This document shows, one piece after another, positions 47,887 to 55,699 of a stretch of 64,000 nt of DNA. The notes under the pieces are model-generated. The model did not search any database. It was not told the origin of the DNA and saw only the letters and a list, made by a program, of their open reading frames with translations. The DNA lies in the NCBI RefSeq assembly GCF_004785955.1, contig NZ_SJER01000008.1:1-64000 (forward strand), given 5' to 3'. Made by a program: the position numbers and the translations under genes. Every line of letters starts with the position of its first letter. Positions within the stretch are counted from its first letter, which is position 1. The DNA is from Halostella litorea. Its GTDB lineage: Archaea > Halobacteriota > Halobacteria > Halobacteriales > Natronoarchaeaceae.

Positions 47887-48021
47887 AACACCGTCCCGTG
47901 GTTGGCCTCCCACCCGCTGGCCCGACCGGGACCGGACGAGGTGTTTTGCACACCGATGCGAGGTCATTGCCCGTCCACGGCGTTATCGGCGTCTGGGTGT
48001 ACATACGCGATTGGGAAAAGA

Positions 48022-48267
48022 TCACTCACCGTCAAGTGCATCGCTAAAGTCATCGCGTGACGGTAGATCCGCAAGAACTGCGCCAGATCCCTGCATGAGG
48101 ACGTCGTCGAGGTCGTCGGCGGTCGCAGCCTCACCGTCTGCGAGCTGTTGTATCGACTCTTGCACGGCCTCCGCGAGGGACGGCTCCCGGTCCTCAAACG
48201 ATCTGACAGCGTCGACAACCGCTTCGTCCGACGCATCATCGTCGGGATCCGATGCTGGAGGGCTCAT
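48022..48267 (-). CDS. 81-aa acidic protein, putative antitoxin
   Basis: The start is ATG 48267 (MSPPASDPDDDASDEAVVDA). The chain is acidic and helical (SLAEAVQESIQQLADGEAAT). It follows the RelE-like gene by 50 bp in the same direction, the position and character of an antitoxin. Confidence 0.5.
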   Translation of the reverse strand: MSPPASDPDDDASDEAVVDAVRSFEDREPSLAEAVQESIQQLADGEAATADDLDDVLMQGSGAVLADLPSRDDFSDALDGE

Positions 48268-48317
48268 CGCATCCCAGAGAAACTGCCCACTCAGTCTTGA
48301 ATGTGTTGACGGATGGA

Positions 48318-48755
48318 CTACAACCGTGCTTTCAGATCCCGAAGCTCGTCGACACTCAGCGCCTGCTGGTCGGCAAGATATGCTTCGACGTCGTCGACGG
48401 ATTCGATCGGATTGAACGCCGCGACCTTCCGGCACGCCCGCGCGTCGAACTTGCCGAGATTCCGGTACCGATGCTTCTTGACCGCAAACACCCAGAGGAC
48501 GACATATTCGGGAATGTCGGTGACGAGTTTTACGTAGATACGAAGATCGCCCTGTCGAAGCTGTTCGAGCTCCTCGCAGGTGGCATAGGCTTTCTCGACG
48601 ACTGACTCGGGTGCCGGACTCGCGAGACAGGTGATCATCGCCGAGAGCGCGTTTCGGGACTTAGTGGCGTCGAGATCGTGGATTTCGGCTGCAGCCTTCT
48701 CGTGGAAGATCGCAACGCCCTCGTCGGTATCGGACAACGAATGCTCGCGAACCAC
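48318..48755 (-). CDS. RelE/HigB-like putative toxin
   Basis: A GTG start at 48755 has a TATA-like CTTTTATTC 28-35 nt upstream. The 145-aa product has GDLRIYVKLVTDIPEYVVLW then VFAVKKHRYRNLGKFDARAC, a strand-turn-strand core with K/H/R residues like RelE/HigB-type RNases. Together with the acidic 81-aa gene it forms a probable toxin-antitoxin pair. Confidence 0.5.
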   Translation of the reverse strand: MVREHSLSDTDEGVAIFHEKAAAEIHDLDATKSRNALSAMITCLASPAPESVVEKAYATCEELEQLRQGDLRIYVKLVTDIPEYVVLWVFAVKKHRYRNLGKFDARACRKVAAFNPIESVDDVEAYLADQQALSVDELRDLKARL

Positions 48756-48820
48756 ACCTACCGACTACTCCACACTACCGGCGAATAAAAGATCGGGATG
48801 CAAAGAGAACCAGTCTGGCG

Positions 48821-48958
48821 TCAGGACGACAGGAAGGCCTCTTTCACGTCCTCGGCGTCGGCCACTTCCTCGTCGGAAAAGTCTTCAACACGTCGCTCAA
48901 GCTCGTCAGCCAGCGACTCGTCGTCGCCGCCCTCCCGCTCCGGCGTTGAATGACTCAT
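48821..48958 (-). CDS. 45-aa acidic peptide
   Basis: It reads MSHSTPEREGGDDESLADEL then ERRVEDFSDEEVADAEDVKE and six further residues. It is strongly acidic and resembles free antitoxin tails. A TATA-like TATAAATG lies upstream near 48990. It could be an orphan antitoxin. Confidence 0.4.
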   Translation of the reverse strand: MSHSTPEREGGDDESLADELERRVEDFSDEEVADAEDVKEAFLSS

Positions 48959-49002
48959 TGAGTTACTAGGTCAATACCGGCCCATGTGTATAAATGTGTA
49001 TG

Positions 49003-49101
49003 CCGACCGGCACACCGCGTTACCGTTACAACCCCGAATCGGAGGTCAGCAAGGCGCTGATCCCGCTCGACGGAGCGGTCAACGCTATCGGCGCAGAGTA
49101 A
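49003..49101 (+). pseudogene. 3' fragment of winged-helix gene
   Basis: The plus strand encodes GTPRYRYNPESEVSKALIPL then DGAVNAIGAE and a stop, matching the last 30 residues of the 47518 product. The N-terminal HTH part is absent. Together with the 44925 fragment it shows three copies of the same gene end within 4 kb. Confidence 0.6.
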
Positions 49102-49105
49102 CAGA

Positions 49106-49426
49106 CTACGATCGTACCCACACGGAATCCCGCGCCCGCTCGTTTATCTTAGCGGCCGTTTCGTCGGACGGTTCCGGAGCCACCCGCGCCGACCAGACGG
49201 CCGGCGCTCCCTGGCTGTCACGTCGCGCGACAAGCTGTTCGGCCTCCATCCGATCGAGAAGTCGTGTTGTCGTCTCGACTGTCTGATTGATCCCGAACTG
49301 TTGAAGGCCATCGGCGACGTCCTGGGCCGTCAGTTCAGCATCATCGGCGTAGTCAAAGACCTTGAGGATCGCCTGAAAGCTAGCAGACGCTGCGTCCTGT
49401 CCGTGGTGCTCGCGGTCGTCGGCCAT
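49106..49426 (-). CDS. winged-helix protein, 106 aa
   Basis: The product has FQAILKVFDYADDAELTAQD, VADGLQQFGINQTVETTTRL and LDRMEAEQLVARRDSQGAPA, a haloarchaeal winged helix. The C-terminus (DETAAKINERARDSVWVRS) is helical. It ends just after the pseudogene fragment on the other strand. Confidence 0.6.
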   Translation of the reverse strand: MADDREHHGQDAASASFQAILKVFDYADDAELTAQDVADGLQQFGINQTVETTTRLLDRMEAEQLVARRDSQGAPAVWSARVAPEPSDETAAKINERARDSVWVRS

Positions 49427-49526
49427 AGTTCACGCCACCTCTGGGATATTTTCTTTAGCTATTCGTTGAACTCAATGCTATTAACAGTTGCTGAACCACC
49501 GCCAGCATATGCGAACAACGGCCGTT

Positions 49527-49730
49527 TCACAGATCCTCTAGAGTCTGGTTCTCGTCGAGTACCGCGTCTGGGGGTGGCGAATAACTGGGAGAAAGCCCCA
49601 GCCGCTCCCGGAGTTCGTCAGTCGAACACGCCGATGCATCGTCGCAGCCTATCTCCGCGATCCGTTCCGCAAGACTATCCCCGTTCCCCAGCTCGATGCG
49701 ATCCAGATCGTCGTGTTCGTCGTCAGCCAT
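49527..49730 (-). CDS. 67-aa acidic hypothetical protein
   Basis: It starts MADDEHDDLDRIELGNGDSL and is acidic with two unpaired cysteines (IGCDDASACS). Iteron array 3 begins about 45 bp upstream of its start, so the repeats may control it. Confidence 0.45.
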   Translation of the reverse strand: MADDEHDDLDRIELGNGDSLAERIAEIGCDDASACSTDELRERLGLSPSYSPPPDAVLDENQTLEDL

Positions 49731-49773
49731 ACGGACAGCCTACGGTACGGTGGCCTTTCACGGTACTGGTGCC

Positions 49774-49872
49774 GATCGGTTCGGCCGAAACTTCGATCGA
49801 TATCTCGCGAACTTCGATCGGTTTCCCCTAAACTTCGATCGGTTCGGCGCGAACTTCGATCGGTTTTCTCGG
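49774..49872. repeat. 21-bp iteron array 3 (4 units plus partial)
   Basis: Full units start at 49789, 49810, 49831 and 49852, preceded by a partial unit from 49774. The first three variable parts (ATATCTCGCG, GTTTCCCCTA, GTTCGGCGCG) repeat the order of array 1 almost exactly, so arrays 1 and 3 are copies. It lies 450 bp from the leftward orc1 gene. Confidence 0.65.
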
Positions 49873-49875
49873 AGT

Positions 49876-50323
49876 TTTGAGAGTAAAGACACGTCTCACC
49901 GTCGGTTGAAACCCCGGCATGCTGGGAGCGAAACTGAATCGCTCCACCGATGACCTCTATTCGGAAGGCCGGCCCGACGCCGGCCCCCTTTACCATAGTG
50001 GGCACCCTTGCGGGTTACCCGAGCGCAAGCTGCAACGCCGTCGCGATGATGCCGGCGATATTGACCACGATCGCCAGCAGGATCACCGCCGTCGACGGCG
50101 TACTGCAGCCCGCATGAAGGAGGTCAACCAGCATGCGGGTTGAGGGCATGAACTGCCCTCGATAATCTCTATGCGGAGTTCCGCTGAAAAATGTATCGGC
50201 ACCCGATACGCGTCGCTCACCGGCGGAGACTGCTGCGGGTGAAAAACGCCCTCACCCGCACGCTGGTTGACCCAGGTGGATATGGGGCGAGATATTACTT
50301 AAAATCAACGGTTCATAAGGTTT
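49876..50323. other. intergenic region left of orc1
   Basis: Apart from a 39-aa membrane-peptide ORF (50015-50134) no gene is seen. GGCCGGC-CCGAC-GCCGGCC (about 49967-49985) and GAGGGCA-7 nt-TGCCCTC (about 50144-50162) are inverted repeats. AT-rich sequence near 50290-50330 covers the end of orc1. Confidence 0.35.
50015..50134 (-). CDS. 39-aa hydrophobic peptide
   Basis: The ORF reads MLVDLLHAGCSTPSTAVILL then AIVVNIAGIIATALQLALG, a single membrane helix covering most of the chain, with TAA as stop. It sits between the initiator gene and iterons. Small membrane peptides of this kind include type I toxins, but that role is speculative here. Confidence 0.4.
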   Translation of the reverse strand: MLVDLLHAGCSTPSTAVILLAIVVNIAGIIATALQLALG

Positions 50324-51346
50324 TCAGGCAATTTCCGGCACACCACCCGGCACCTCGGTCGCGCGGTAAACGGTCCCGCTCGTCGCCCCCTCGGCGACGA
50401 CACTCTCGTACTCTTTCAGCTTCGCGACCGCGCGGGTGAACTGCCCGCGGGACAGCTCCTCGCCGAACGCCTCGGCGTATCGCTGCCGGACTTCACGTGA
50501 CCCGATCGGGCCGTCGGCCTCAATGATTTCGAACACGCGGCCGTGCCGTTCCGGCAGGCGTTCGATCGCGTGCTTTCGCAGCGTCTCGTAGACCTCCTCT
50601 TTGGCCTCGGCGACATCTTCGGCTGTGATCGGTGGGGACTGCACCTCGTCGGCGGTCGTCTCCAGATACGTGACCGCCACGCGTGCGTTGCTCGCCGCCA
50701 CGGCGATCGTCCGGAGGGCGCGTTCGTTGATCGCACCCTCCGCAAGCCCCGCCTCCTGGCGCGCTTCGATGATCCGATAGAGTTCGCGGTCAGAATACGG
50801 TTCGAAGTGGATCTCTCGTGAGCCTTCGAACCGAGACTCGTAGATGCCATCCAGCCCGCCGAGGAACGTATCGCGGTCGTTGACGATCAGGATCAGCGAC
50901 ACCCAGTTGATCCCATACAGGTTGTGGAGAACGTTGTACTCGCTCGGTTCGAGTGTGTCGACCTCGTCGATGACCACGACGAACGGCTCGTTCACACGGT
51001 TTTTGATGCGCCGAACCAGCCCCGACGCGCTTTCGGCGTCGAGCGCCGAGCTGTTGATGGGGAGTTCCTCGGCGACGCCGCGGAGGATCGACCGCCGGTC
51101 AGTCGCGTTGATGCAGGATACATAGGCGGTTTTGAAATCCGCCAAGCTGTTCTCGTCGAGATTCGCGAGCATATATCGCGTCGTCGCCGTTTTCCCCGTG
51201 CCTGTCCCACCAAAGAGAACCGTGTCCGTGGCCCGCTCGCCGTCCGTGATCGGGTCGAGAACGCTGGCGAGGGCCTTTTTCTCGGTCCGTCGCCCGACGA
51301 TCTGGGGGACGTAGGCCTCGTCGAACACCCGGGAGTTCTCGATCAT
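50324..51346 (-). CDS. orc1: Orc1/Cdc6-type replication initiator
   Basis: The 340-aa protein has Walker A FGGTGTGKTATTR (45-57), Walker B VVVIDEVDTLEP (123-134), sensor 1 SLILIVNDRDTF and a C-terminal winged helix (RVFEIIEADGPIGSREVRQR). It is a short plasmid-type family member. It diverges from a second orc1 gene across a repeat-rich region, the usual haloarchaeal origin layout. Confidence 0.85.
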   Translation of the reverse strand: MIENSRVFDEAYVPQIVGRRTEKKALASVLDPITDGERATDTVLFGGTGTGKTATTRYMLANLDENSLADFKTAYVSCINATDRRSILRGVAEELPINSSALDAESASGLVRRIKNRVNEPFVVVIDEVDTLEPSEYNVLHNLYGINWVSLILIVNDRDTFLGGLDGIYESRFEGSREIHFEPYSDRELYRIIEARQEAGLAEGAINERALRTIAVAASNARVAVTYLETTADEVQSPPITAEDVAEAKEEVYETLRKHAIERLPERHGRVFEIIEADGPIGSREVRQRYAEAFGEELSRGQFTRAVAKLKEYESVVAEGATSGTVYRATEVPGGVPEIA

Positions 51347-51973
51347 ACTGGTAACTATCTGGTACCTGCGAAATAAACCCACGCCGACCGGAGTAAAAGT
51401 ATAATTCGGTGACAACACCGACCCACCCGCGTCAGACACACCGATTTGCGAGTGTCCACACTCACTGTTGAGCCAATCCCAAAGTGGGGGGACACACCGA
51501 TTTGCGCGTGTTCAGCCAAACACACACCGTCTTGCACGTGTTCCACCCCACCCACACACACCGTTTTGCGAGTGTCCACGGGCCAGCGGGTACCCATCCG
51601 TTTGGAGAGTGGCAAAGACTCGACGTACGACGGCCGAGGGGCGGTGCCTCCACGAGGACAGGAAACCAGCAGCAAGCTCGGGGAAGCGGCCGGACAACGT
51701 CCGTCCTTGCTTCCCACTTATCGCTCGTACGGTCCCTGTTCAGAACAGCGCAGTATAAAACTTTCCACTAGTGGGAAGTTTCTGACATGGACGGGGACCG
51801 TGATCCTCCGCCGCTACCGACCGCGTAGCTCGGGTTCACGCACCCGCCCTCCGCCACTTCGGGATGAACACTTGCAAACCGGTGTGTCTGTGTTTTATAA
51901 CGACCGGGACACACGAAACACTCGCAACACTCGCAACGGGGGTTATTTATGCCCGGGCTCTGTGACATCTCTC
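51347..51973. other. probable replication origin (intergenic, between orc1 genes)
   Basis: This 627-bp region holds four direct repeats, one inverted copy (51867-51888), a partial pair ACACTCGCAA twice near 51918-51937, an inverted repeat around CACTAGTG (about 51759-51783) and a TATA box TTATTTAT (51944-51951) 27 nt before the rightward initiator. No protein gene is supported, though a frame is open across it. Confidence 0.65.
51436..51577. repeat. origin-type direct repeats (4 copies)
   Basis: Four 22-bp repeats of consensus ACACACCGNTTTGCGAGTGT start at 51436, 51492, 51522 and 51556 in the same orientation. An inverted copy lies at 51867-51888. They are between two divergent orc1 genes and are the best candidates for origin recognition boxes. 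ORB identity needs binding or mapping data. Confidence 0.7.
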
Positions 51974-53161
51974 ATGGCGCGGTTCGCTCAGGGAAGCGAT
52001 ATCTTCGACAACGAGGACGCCCTTCGGGATAACTACACGCCCGACGAACTGATCGAGCGCGACGACGAAATCGAAACGTACGAGGCCGCCCTCCAGCCGA
52101 CCGTCAACGGGGCGCGACCGCGGAACATCTTCGTCTATGGCGAGACGGGCGTCGGGAAAACCCTCGCGACGCGGTACATCCTCGACGACCTCGAAGCAGA
52201 CCAGGAACACTTCGAGGGCGTGTCGATCCGCGTGGAGTGGTTGAACTGCAAGGACCTGACGAGTTATCAGATCGTCACCCAGCTCGTGAACAAGTTCCGC
52301 GAGCCACCGAACGAGATCAGCCCGTCGGGGTACGGCCGCGGAACCGTCAACCGGATGCTCTGGAGCGAACTCAACGACCTCGACGAGACGCACGTCCTGT
52401 TCGTCCTCGACGAAGTGGACTCCATCGGCAGCGACGACGATTTGCTCTATCAACTCCCGCGGTGCAACGACAATCAGGTCACTGAGACGAAGGTGGGCCT
52501 GATCGGTATCTCGAACGACTTTACCTTCCGCGAATCCCTGAGCGCACGCGTGCAGTCGAGTCTCTGCGAGCACGAGATTCACTTCAAGCCGTACGACGCG
52601 AACCAGCTTCGCCGGATCCTCGAACAGCGCGCCGGCGAGGCCTTCCTCCCGGACGTGCTGGCCGACGACGTGATTCCGAAGGTCGCGGCGCTGGCCGCCC
52701 AGGATACGGGGAGCGCCCGGCACGCACTCGACATCCTGTACAAGGCCGGATCGCTTGCTCGCGAACGACAACAAAGCGACGTCACAATCGAGAACGTGAA
52801 CGAGGCAAAGGATCTGGTCGAACGGGGCGTCATCGAGGACGAACTTCGGGCACTGCCAACCCAGAGTCACCTCGTCTTACTCGCGATCCTGCGGCTCCAT
52901 CGGGAAGGCAAGGACCCCGTCCGTCGCAAGACGATCTACAACGTCTACGAAAACGCCGCGGAGATGATCGACACGGACGTCAAAGCCTCCCGGACGATCC
53001 AGAACCGGCTCAGTCAACTTTCGCTGAAAGGCTTCCTCGCTGTGGATGAACGGAACGAGGGCGTCAAGGGCGGGAAGTACTACCAGTACAGCCTCGACGT
53101 CCGCGAGGAGATCGTCGAGGATGCGTTGCGACAGGATCGGCGGATCGAGGATCTAATCTAA
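51974..53161 (+). CDS. orc1: second Orc1/Cdc6-type replication initiator
   Basis: ATG 51974 follows the TATA box TTATTTAT by 27 nt, so the message is leaderless; longer upstream frames cross the origin repeats. The 395-aa protein has Walker A YGETGVGKTLATR (55-67), Walker B FVLDEVDSIG (143-152), the ISNDFTFRESLSARVQSSL sensor/ISM region, and a C-terminal winged helix (RTIQNRLSQLSLKGFLAVDE). It is the full-length type. Confidence 0.9.
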   Translation: MARFAQGSDIFDNEDALRDNYTPDELIERDDEIETYEAALQPTVNGARPRNIFVYGETGVGKTLATRYILDDLEADQEHFEGVSIRVEWLNCKDLTSYQIVTQLVNKFREPPNEISPSGYGRGTVNRMLWSELNDLDETHVLFVLDEVDSIGSDDDLLYQLPRCNDNQVTETKVGLIGISNDFTFRESLSARVQSSLCEHEIHFKPYDANQLRRILEQRAGEAFLPDVLADDVIPKVAALAAQDTGSARHALDILYKAGSLARERQQSDVTIENVNEAKDLVERGVIEDELRALPTQSHLVLLAILRLHREGKDPVRRKTIYNVYENAAEMIDTDVKASRTIQNRLSQLSLKGFLAVDERNEGVKGGKYYQYSLDVREEIVEDALRQDRRIEDLI

Positions 53162-53848
53162 ATCCAATTTCTGTTTGAGAAGTTCTGTACGGTACCAAAA
53201 CGGCATATTTAGAGCGGAAACGTGGGGTGTGGGCGTTCCGACCGCGATCCCCTCGGAAATCGCACCGGGCTTTTTCTGCACCCGCGACGCAGTCACACGT
53301 GCGTGTTTCTCCTCGGTTGGGGGAGCGTGCATCAGCGAAGTGATCGCCGGGCTGCTGGTGACAGCCCGGCGACTGGGGGCCTACCCCAGGCTATTGCTGG
53401 CGAAAACGCCACTATCGGTTCTTTGCGGTTTACCCAACGTCCTGCCCATCCGGTGGCAGTGGCGGGCAGGACTGACCCATTGTTGATTAGTTTTGTACAG
53501 CCCACAAACTATTAGTTGGTTCCCGGCTGTGTATCGATCGTAGGACTCACGCCATCACCTGTGAGCCTACAGCTGAACGGGCAGTTCGAACAGACTGCGA
53601 CCAACAGCCAGCCAACCAGCCAATACACCCATCCCGTTTTCAGCCCTTGCCGACACCACCGAAAGCGACTACTGACTTCTGGTGACAGGCCAGCGGCCGT
53701 TCGAGTAACGCTGTCGACTCGTTAGGTACGGATCGAATACCTGTTTATATCCTAGAGGATAATAGCCGGAAAGTTAATGTGAGCCTAACCATGAGCTAAC
53801 ATGTAGAACTACCCGAGAAGTCCGTCCGTAACAAAGGGAAAACACAGC
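53162..53848. other. 687-bp intergenic region
   Basis: No protein gene is convincing. It contains three strong hairpins (53345-53472), a further hairpin TAGG-A-CTCAC / GTGAG-CCTA near 53541-53569, and the palindrome TATCC-TAGA-GGATA (about 53747-53760) within an AT-rich promoter region for the UPF0175/PIN pair. Confidence 0.5.
53345..53472. ncRNA. candidate structured RNA (three hairpins)
   Basis: Three perfect stems follow each other: CGCCGGGCTG/CAGCCCGGCG (53345-53371, 7-nt loop), CTGGGG/CCCCAG (53373-53389, 5-nt loop) and GTCCTGCCC/GGGCAGGAC (53439-53472). They lie outside coding sequence, 180 bp after an orc1 gene. The strand cannot be decided. Alternatives are a terminator cluster or part of the replication region. 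Confidence 0.4.
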
Positions 53849-54106
53849 ATGACTCAAACTGGGATGCCCAACAGCGGCGATCGTGACGGTCGGCCAAACG
53901 GCGGCAGTGGTGATCTATCGGAGATCATCCGCGCCTATGCAGCCGAGGAGCTGTCGCTGGGGCAGGCCGCGAACCGGGCCAACGTGTCGCGGTTCCGAAT
54001 GCGGGAGATCCTCCACGAGAACGGTGTCGAACTCCGTCTCGGACCGGGTTCGATGGAGGAGCTCAAGCGGGAACTTGAAGTCGCTCGCAACGCCGGCGAG
54101 GAATGA
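53849..54106 (+). CDS. UPF0175-family antitoxin
   Basis: The 85-aa product has LSEIIRAYAAEELSLGQAAN and RANVSRFRMREILHENGVEL, the UPF0175 HTH pattern (A...y..g.iSlg.AA..agvs...f...L...gi). These precede PIN-domain toxins. It overlaps the PIN gene by 4 nt. Confidence 0.75.
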   Translation: MTQTGMPNSGDRDGRPNGGSGDLSEIIRAYAAEELSLGQAANRANVSRFRMREILHENGVELRLGPGSMEELKRELEVARNAGEE

Positions 54107-54624
54107 GCCCGGGCGGGTCTGCGAGCGGGCAGCGCTACATTCTTGACGCGACGGTCCTTTCGAACTTCGCCGCTACCAACTCACTACAGATACCTGATGC
54201 ACTCTTCCCTTCAGTCGCCACGACGCGGACTGTCCACCAGGAACTCAAAGATGGTGTCGAGCAATATCCCTATCTCAGGGATGCACTCGTCTGGGCAGAG
54301 ACTGAATGGGAAGTAATCGAACCGAATGAACTAGCGCGTGCGAAACGGGCTGAATTATCCGGCCACATAGATCTCGGCGAAGCGAGTGTGTTGGCAATCG
54401 GGGCGATCAACACTGATCCGGTCGTCACCGATGACGGCGAAGCCCGTGACCTGGCGAACGCGATCGATGTTGAGTACACCGGCTCTATTGGGATCCTCCT
54501 GCATGCGGCCGAGCGAGAAATTATTAGCCTCGCTGAAGCAGAGAGATTACATCACAAATGGGTCCACGAACACGGGTTCCGATCTCCTGTTGAGAGTCTG
54601 CTTGAACTGGCCGACACCCACTGA
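54103..54624 (+). CDS. PIN-domain (DUF3368-like) toxin
   Basis: The 173-aa protein begins with a short disordered leader then RYILDATVLSNFAATN, with the first PIN aspartate. VHQELKDGVEQYP, HIDLGEASVLAIGA and PVVTDDGEARDLAN supply the remaining acidic residues. The set matches DUF3368/VapC-like RNases. With the UPF0175 gene it forms a complete toxin-antitoxin pair. Confidence 0.75.
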   Translation: MSPGGSASGQRYILDATVLSNFAATNSLQIPDALFPSVATTRTVHQELKDGVEQYPYLRDALVWAETEWEVIEPNELARAKRAELSGHIDLGEASVLAIGAINTDPVVTDDGEARDLANAIDVEYTGSIGILLHAAEREIISLAEAERLHHKWVHEHGFRSPVESLLELADTH

Positions 54625-54682
54625 TAGAATCCGTCTCTTTTCATGACCGTGGCAAAACACGCCGCTATCGATTTGTTCCGGG

Positions 54683-54726
54683 CTTAACCAACACGTCTGG
54701 CGGAGACTGCCCGACCGTTGGTTAAG
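54683..54726. repeat. TTAACCAAC inverted repeat, copy 2
   Basis: CTTAACCAAC (54683-54692) and GTTGGTTAAG (54717-54726) form a perfect 10-bp inverted repeat with a 24-nt centre. Arms match copy 1 at 43511-43552; centres do not. The two copies bound an 11-kb segment that carries the iterons, TA-like pairs and both initiators. Confidence 0.5.
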
Positions 54727-54927
54727 ACTGCGGCTTGCACCCCCGCGTTTCCAGTGCAATATTCGCCCGACCTATCAGATTCTCGACTGTGATTAGATAG
54801 ATGGCCTAGACGAACACTCACGAGTGTGCAACAGCGCTGAGACCGTTGAATTCGAACCCATGCTATCCCCGAACCTATCGGCTCATAGTAACTACTAAGT
54901 GGGTGGCCGCCAACTAGAGAAATGACT

Positions 54928-54983
54928 CACACGGGCTTGCTCGGCAAAAGCCCGGGCCGGTGGTGGGACACCGAGCCCGTGTG
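54928..54983 (+). promoter_or_regulatory. leader with mutually exclusive hairpins
   Basis: CACACGGGCT (54928-54937) can pair with AGCCCGTGTG (54974-54983), or its CGGGCTT part can pair with AAGCCCG just downstream (about 54948-54955). The two stems exclude each other, as in attenuators. The gene at 54999 starts 15 nt after the second arm. Confidence 0.4.
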
Positions 54984-54998
54984 GTCTACGACAAGACC

Positions 54999-55427
54999 AT
55001 GAGCAAATCTACGCCCGCCGCTCAAAAGTCTAGCGGCACGACCCGCACCGACACGTACGACCAGTCCCGCTTTACCGCCGTCGACGAGATTCCGCGTTGC
55101 CTCGACGCGAACGACCTCGACGCGTGTGCCCCGCCGCGGGCTCGCGAGGGCGACACCGAGCGGTTCTACGCCGTCGGCCGGCTGAACGGCGTCATCTCCT
55201 ACGGCCCGGACGAACTGCAGAACGCCGACGGCTGCCGGGTGCTCTACATGTCGCCGGGCCAGCGCGTCGTCGAGTACCAGTTCGCCGCGACGGCCGACGA
55301 GTTTGCGGACATCCCGGTGTCGATCGACGTCCCCACCGACGCCGAGGCGATCGCCACACCGGCCGACCGCGTGGCTGACCGCTACGCGCCGGTCCTGGCG
55401 ATCCACGCCGAGCGGGAGGGCCGGTAG
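54999..55427 (+). CDS. 142-aa hypothetical protein
   Basis: ATG 54999 (MSKSTPAAQKSSGTTRTDTY) is chosen after the hairpin leader. The chain has RFYAVGRLNGVISYGPDELQ and VLYMSPGQRVVEYQFAATAD, beta-rich with no metal site. One base separates it from the next gene. Unknown function. Confidence 0.5.
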   Translation: MSKSTPAAQKSSGTTRTDTYDQSRFTAVDEIPRCLDANDLDACAPPRAREGDTERFYAVGRLNGVISYGPDELQNADGCRVLYMSPGQRVVEYQFAATADEFADIPVSIDVPTDAEAIATPADRVADRYAPVLAIHAEREGR

Positions 55428-55574
55428 ATGTGTCGCTACTGCGACCGCCCTAACGACGCCCACGAGGGACGGTTCTGCTCGACGCGATGCGAACTGAAGT
55501 TCGAGCATCTGATGGCCGAGGCCCGTGAAGCAGAGCGTGACGCCCGACGATCTCGCCGGCATCAAGAGTCGTGA
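55428..55574 (+). CDS. 48-aa zinc-finger microprotein
   Basis: It starts MCRYCDRPNDAHEGRFCSTR and continues CELKFEHLMAEAREAER, a CxxC...C...C site followed by a basic helix (RRSRRHQES). The ATG follows the previous stop directly. Confidence 0.6.
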   Translation: MCRYCDRPNDAHEGRFCSTRCELKFEHLMAEAREAERDARRSRRHQES

Positions 55575-55689
55575 GAGCGAGGGTATCACGCTGGACCAAT
55601 CGGCGCTCGCGACGACGTCCATCCGCCAGCAGCACTGGCTCTCGCTAGTGCTGGTCGACGTACTGGAGTGGCGCGAGCCGGCTGAGTGA
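55525..55689 (+). CDS. 54-aa hypothetical protein
   Basis: A GTG-started ORF in another frame overlaps the end of the zinc-finger gene by 50 nt. It reads MKQSVTPDDLAGIKSRESEG then HWLSLVLVDVLEWREPAE. A GTG at 55537 is an alternative start. Codon use is normal for the replicon; support is otherwise limited. Confidence 0.35.
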   Translation: MKQSVTPDDLAGIKSRESEGITLDQSALATTSIRQQHWLSLVLVDVLEWREPAE

Positions 55690-55699
55690 GTAGGTGGGG

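Noticed and set aside
43605-49872. CRISPR array
   Set aside because: The repeated core is about 11 bp with 10-bp spacers that recur between arrays; no cas genes are present.
51446-51973. N-terminal extension of the rightward Orc1
   Set aside because: The open frame crosses the origin repeats and encodes low-complexity sequence; the TATA box places the start at 51974.
54960-54998. Upstream ATG for the 54999 gene
   Set aside because: It lies in the hairpin leader and adds a non-conserved, basic peptide.
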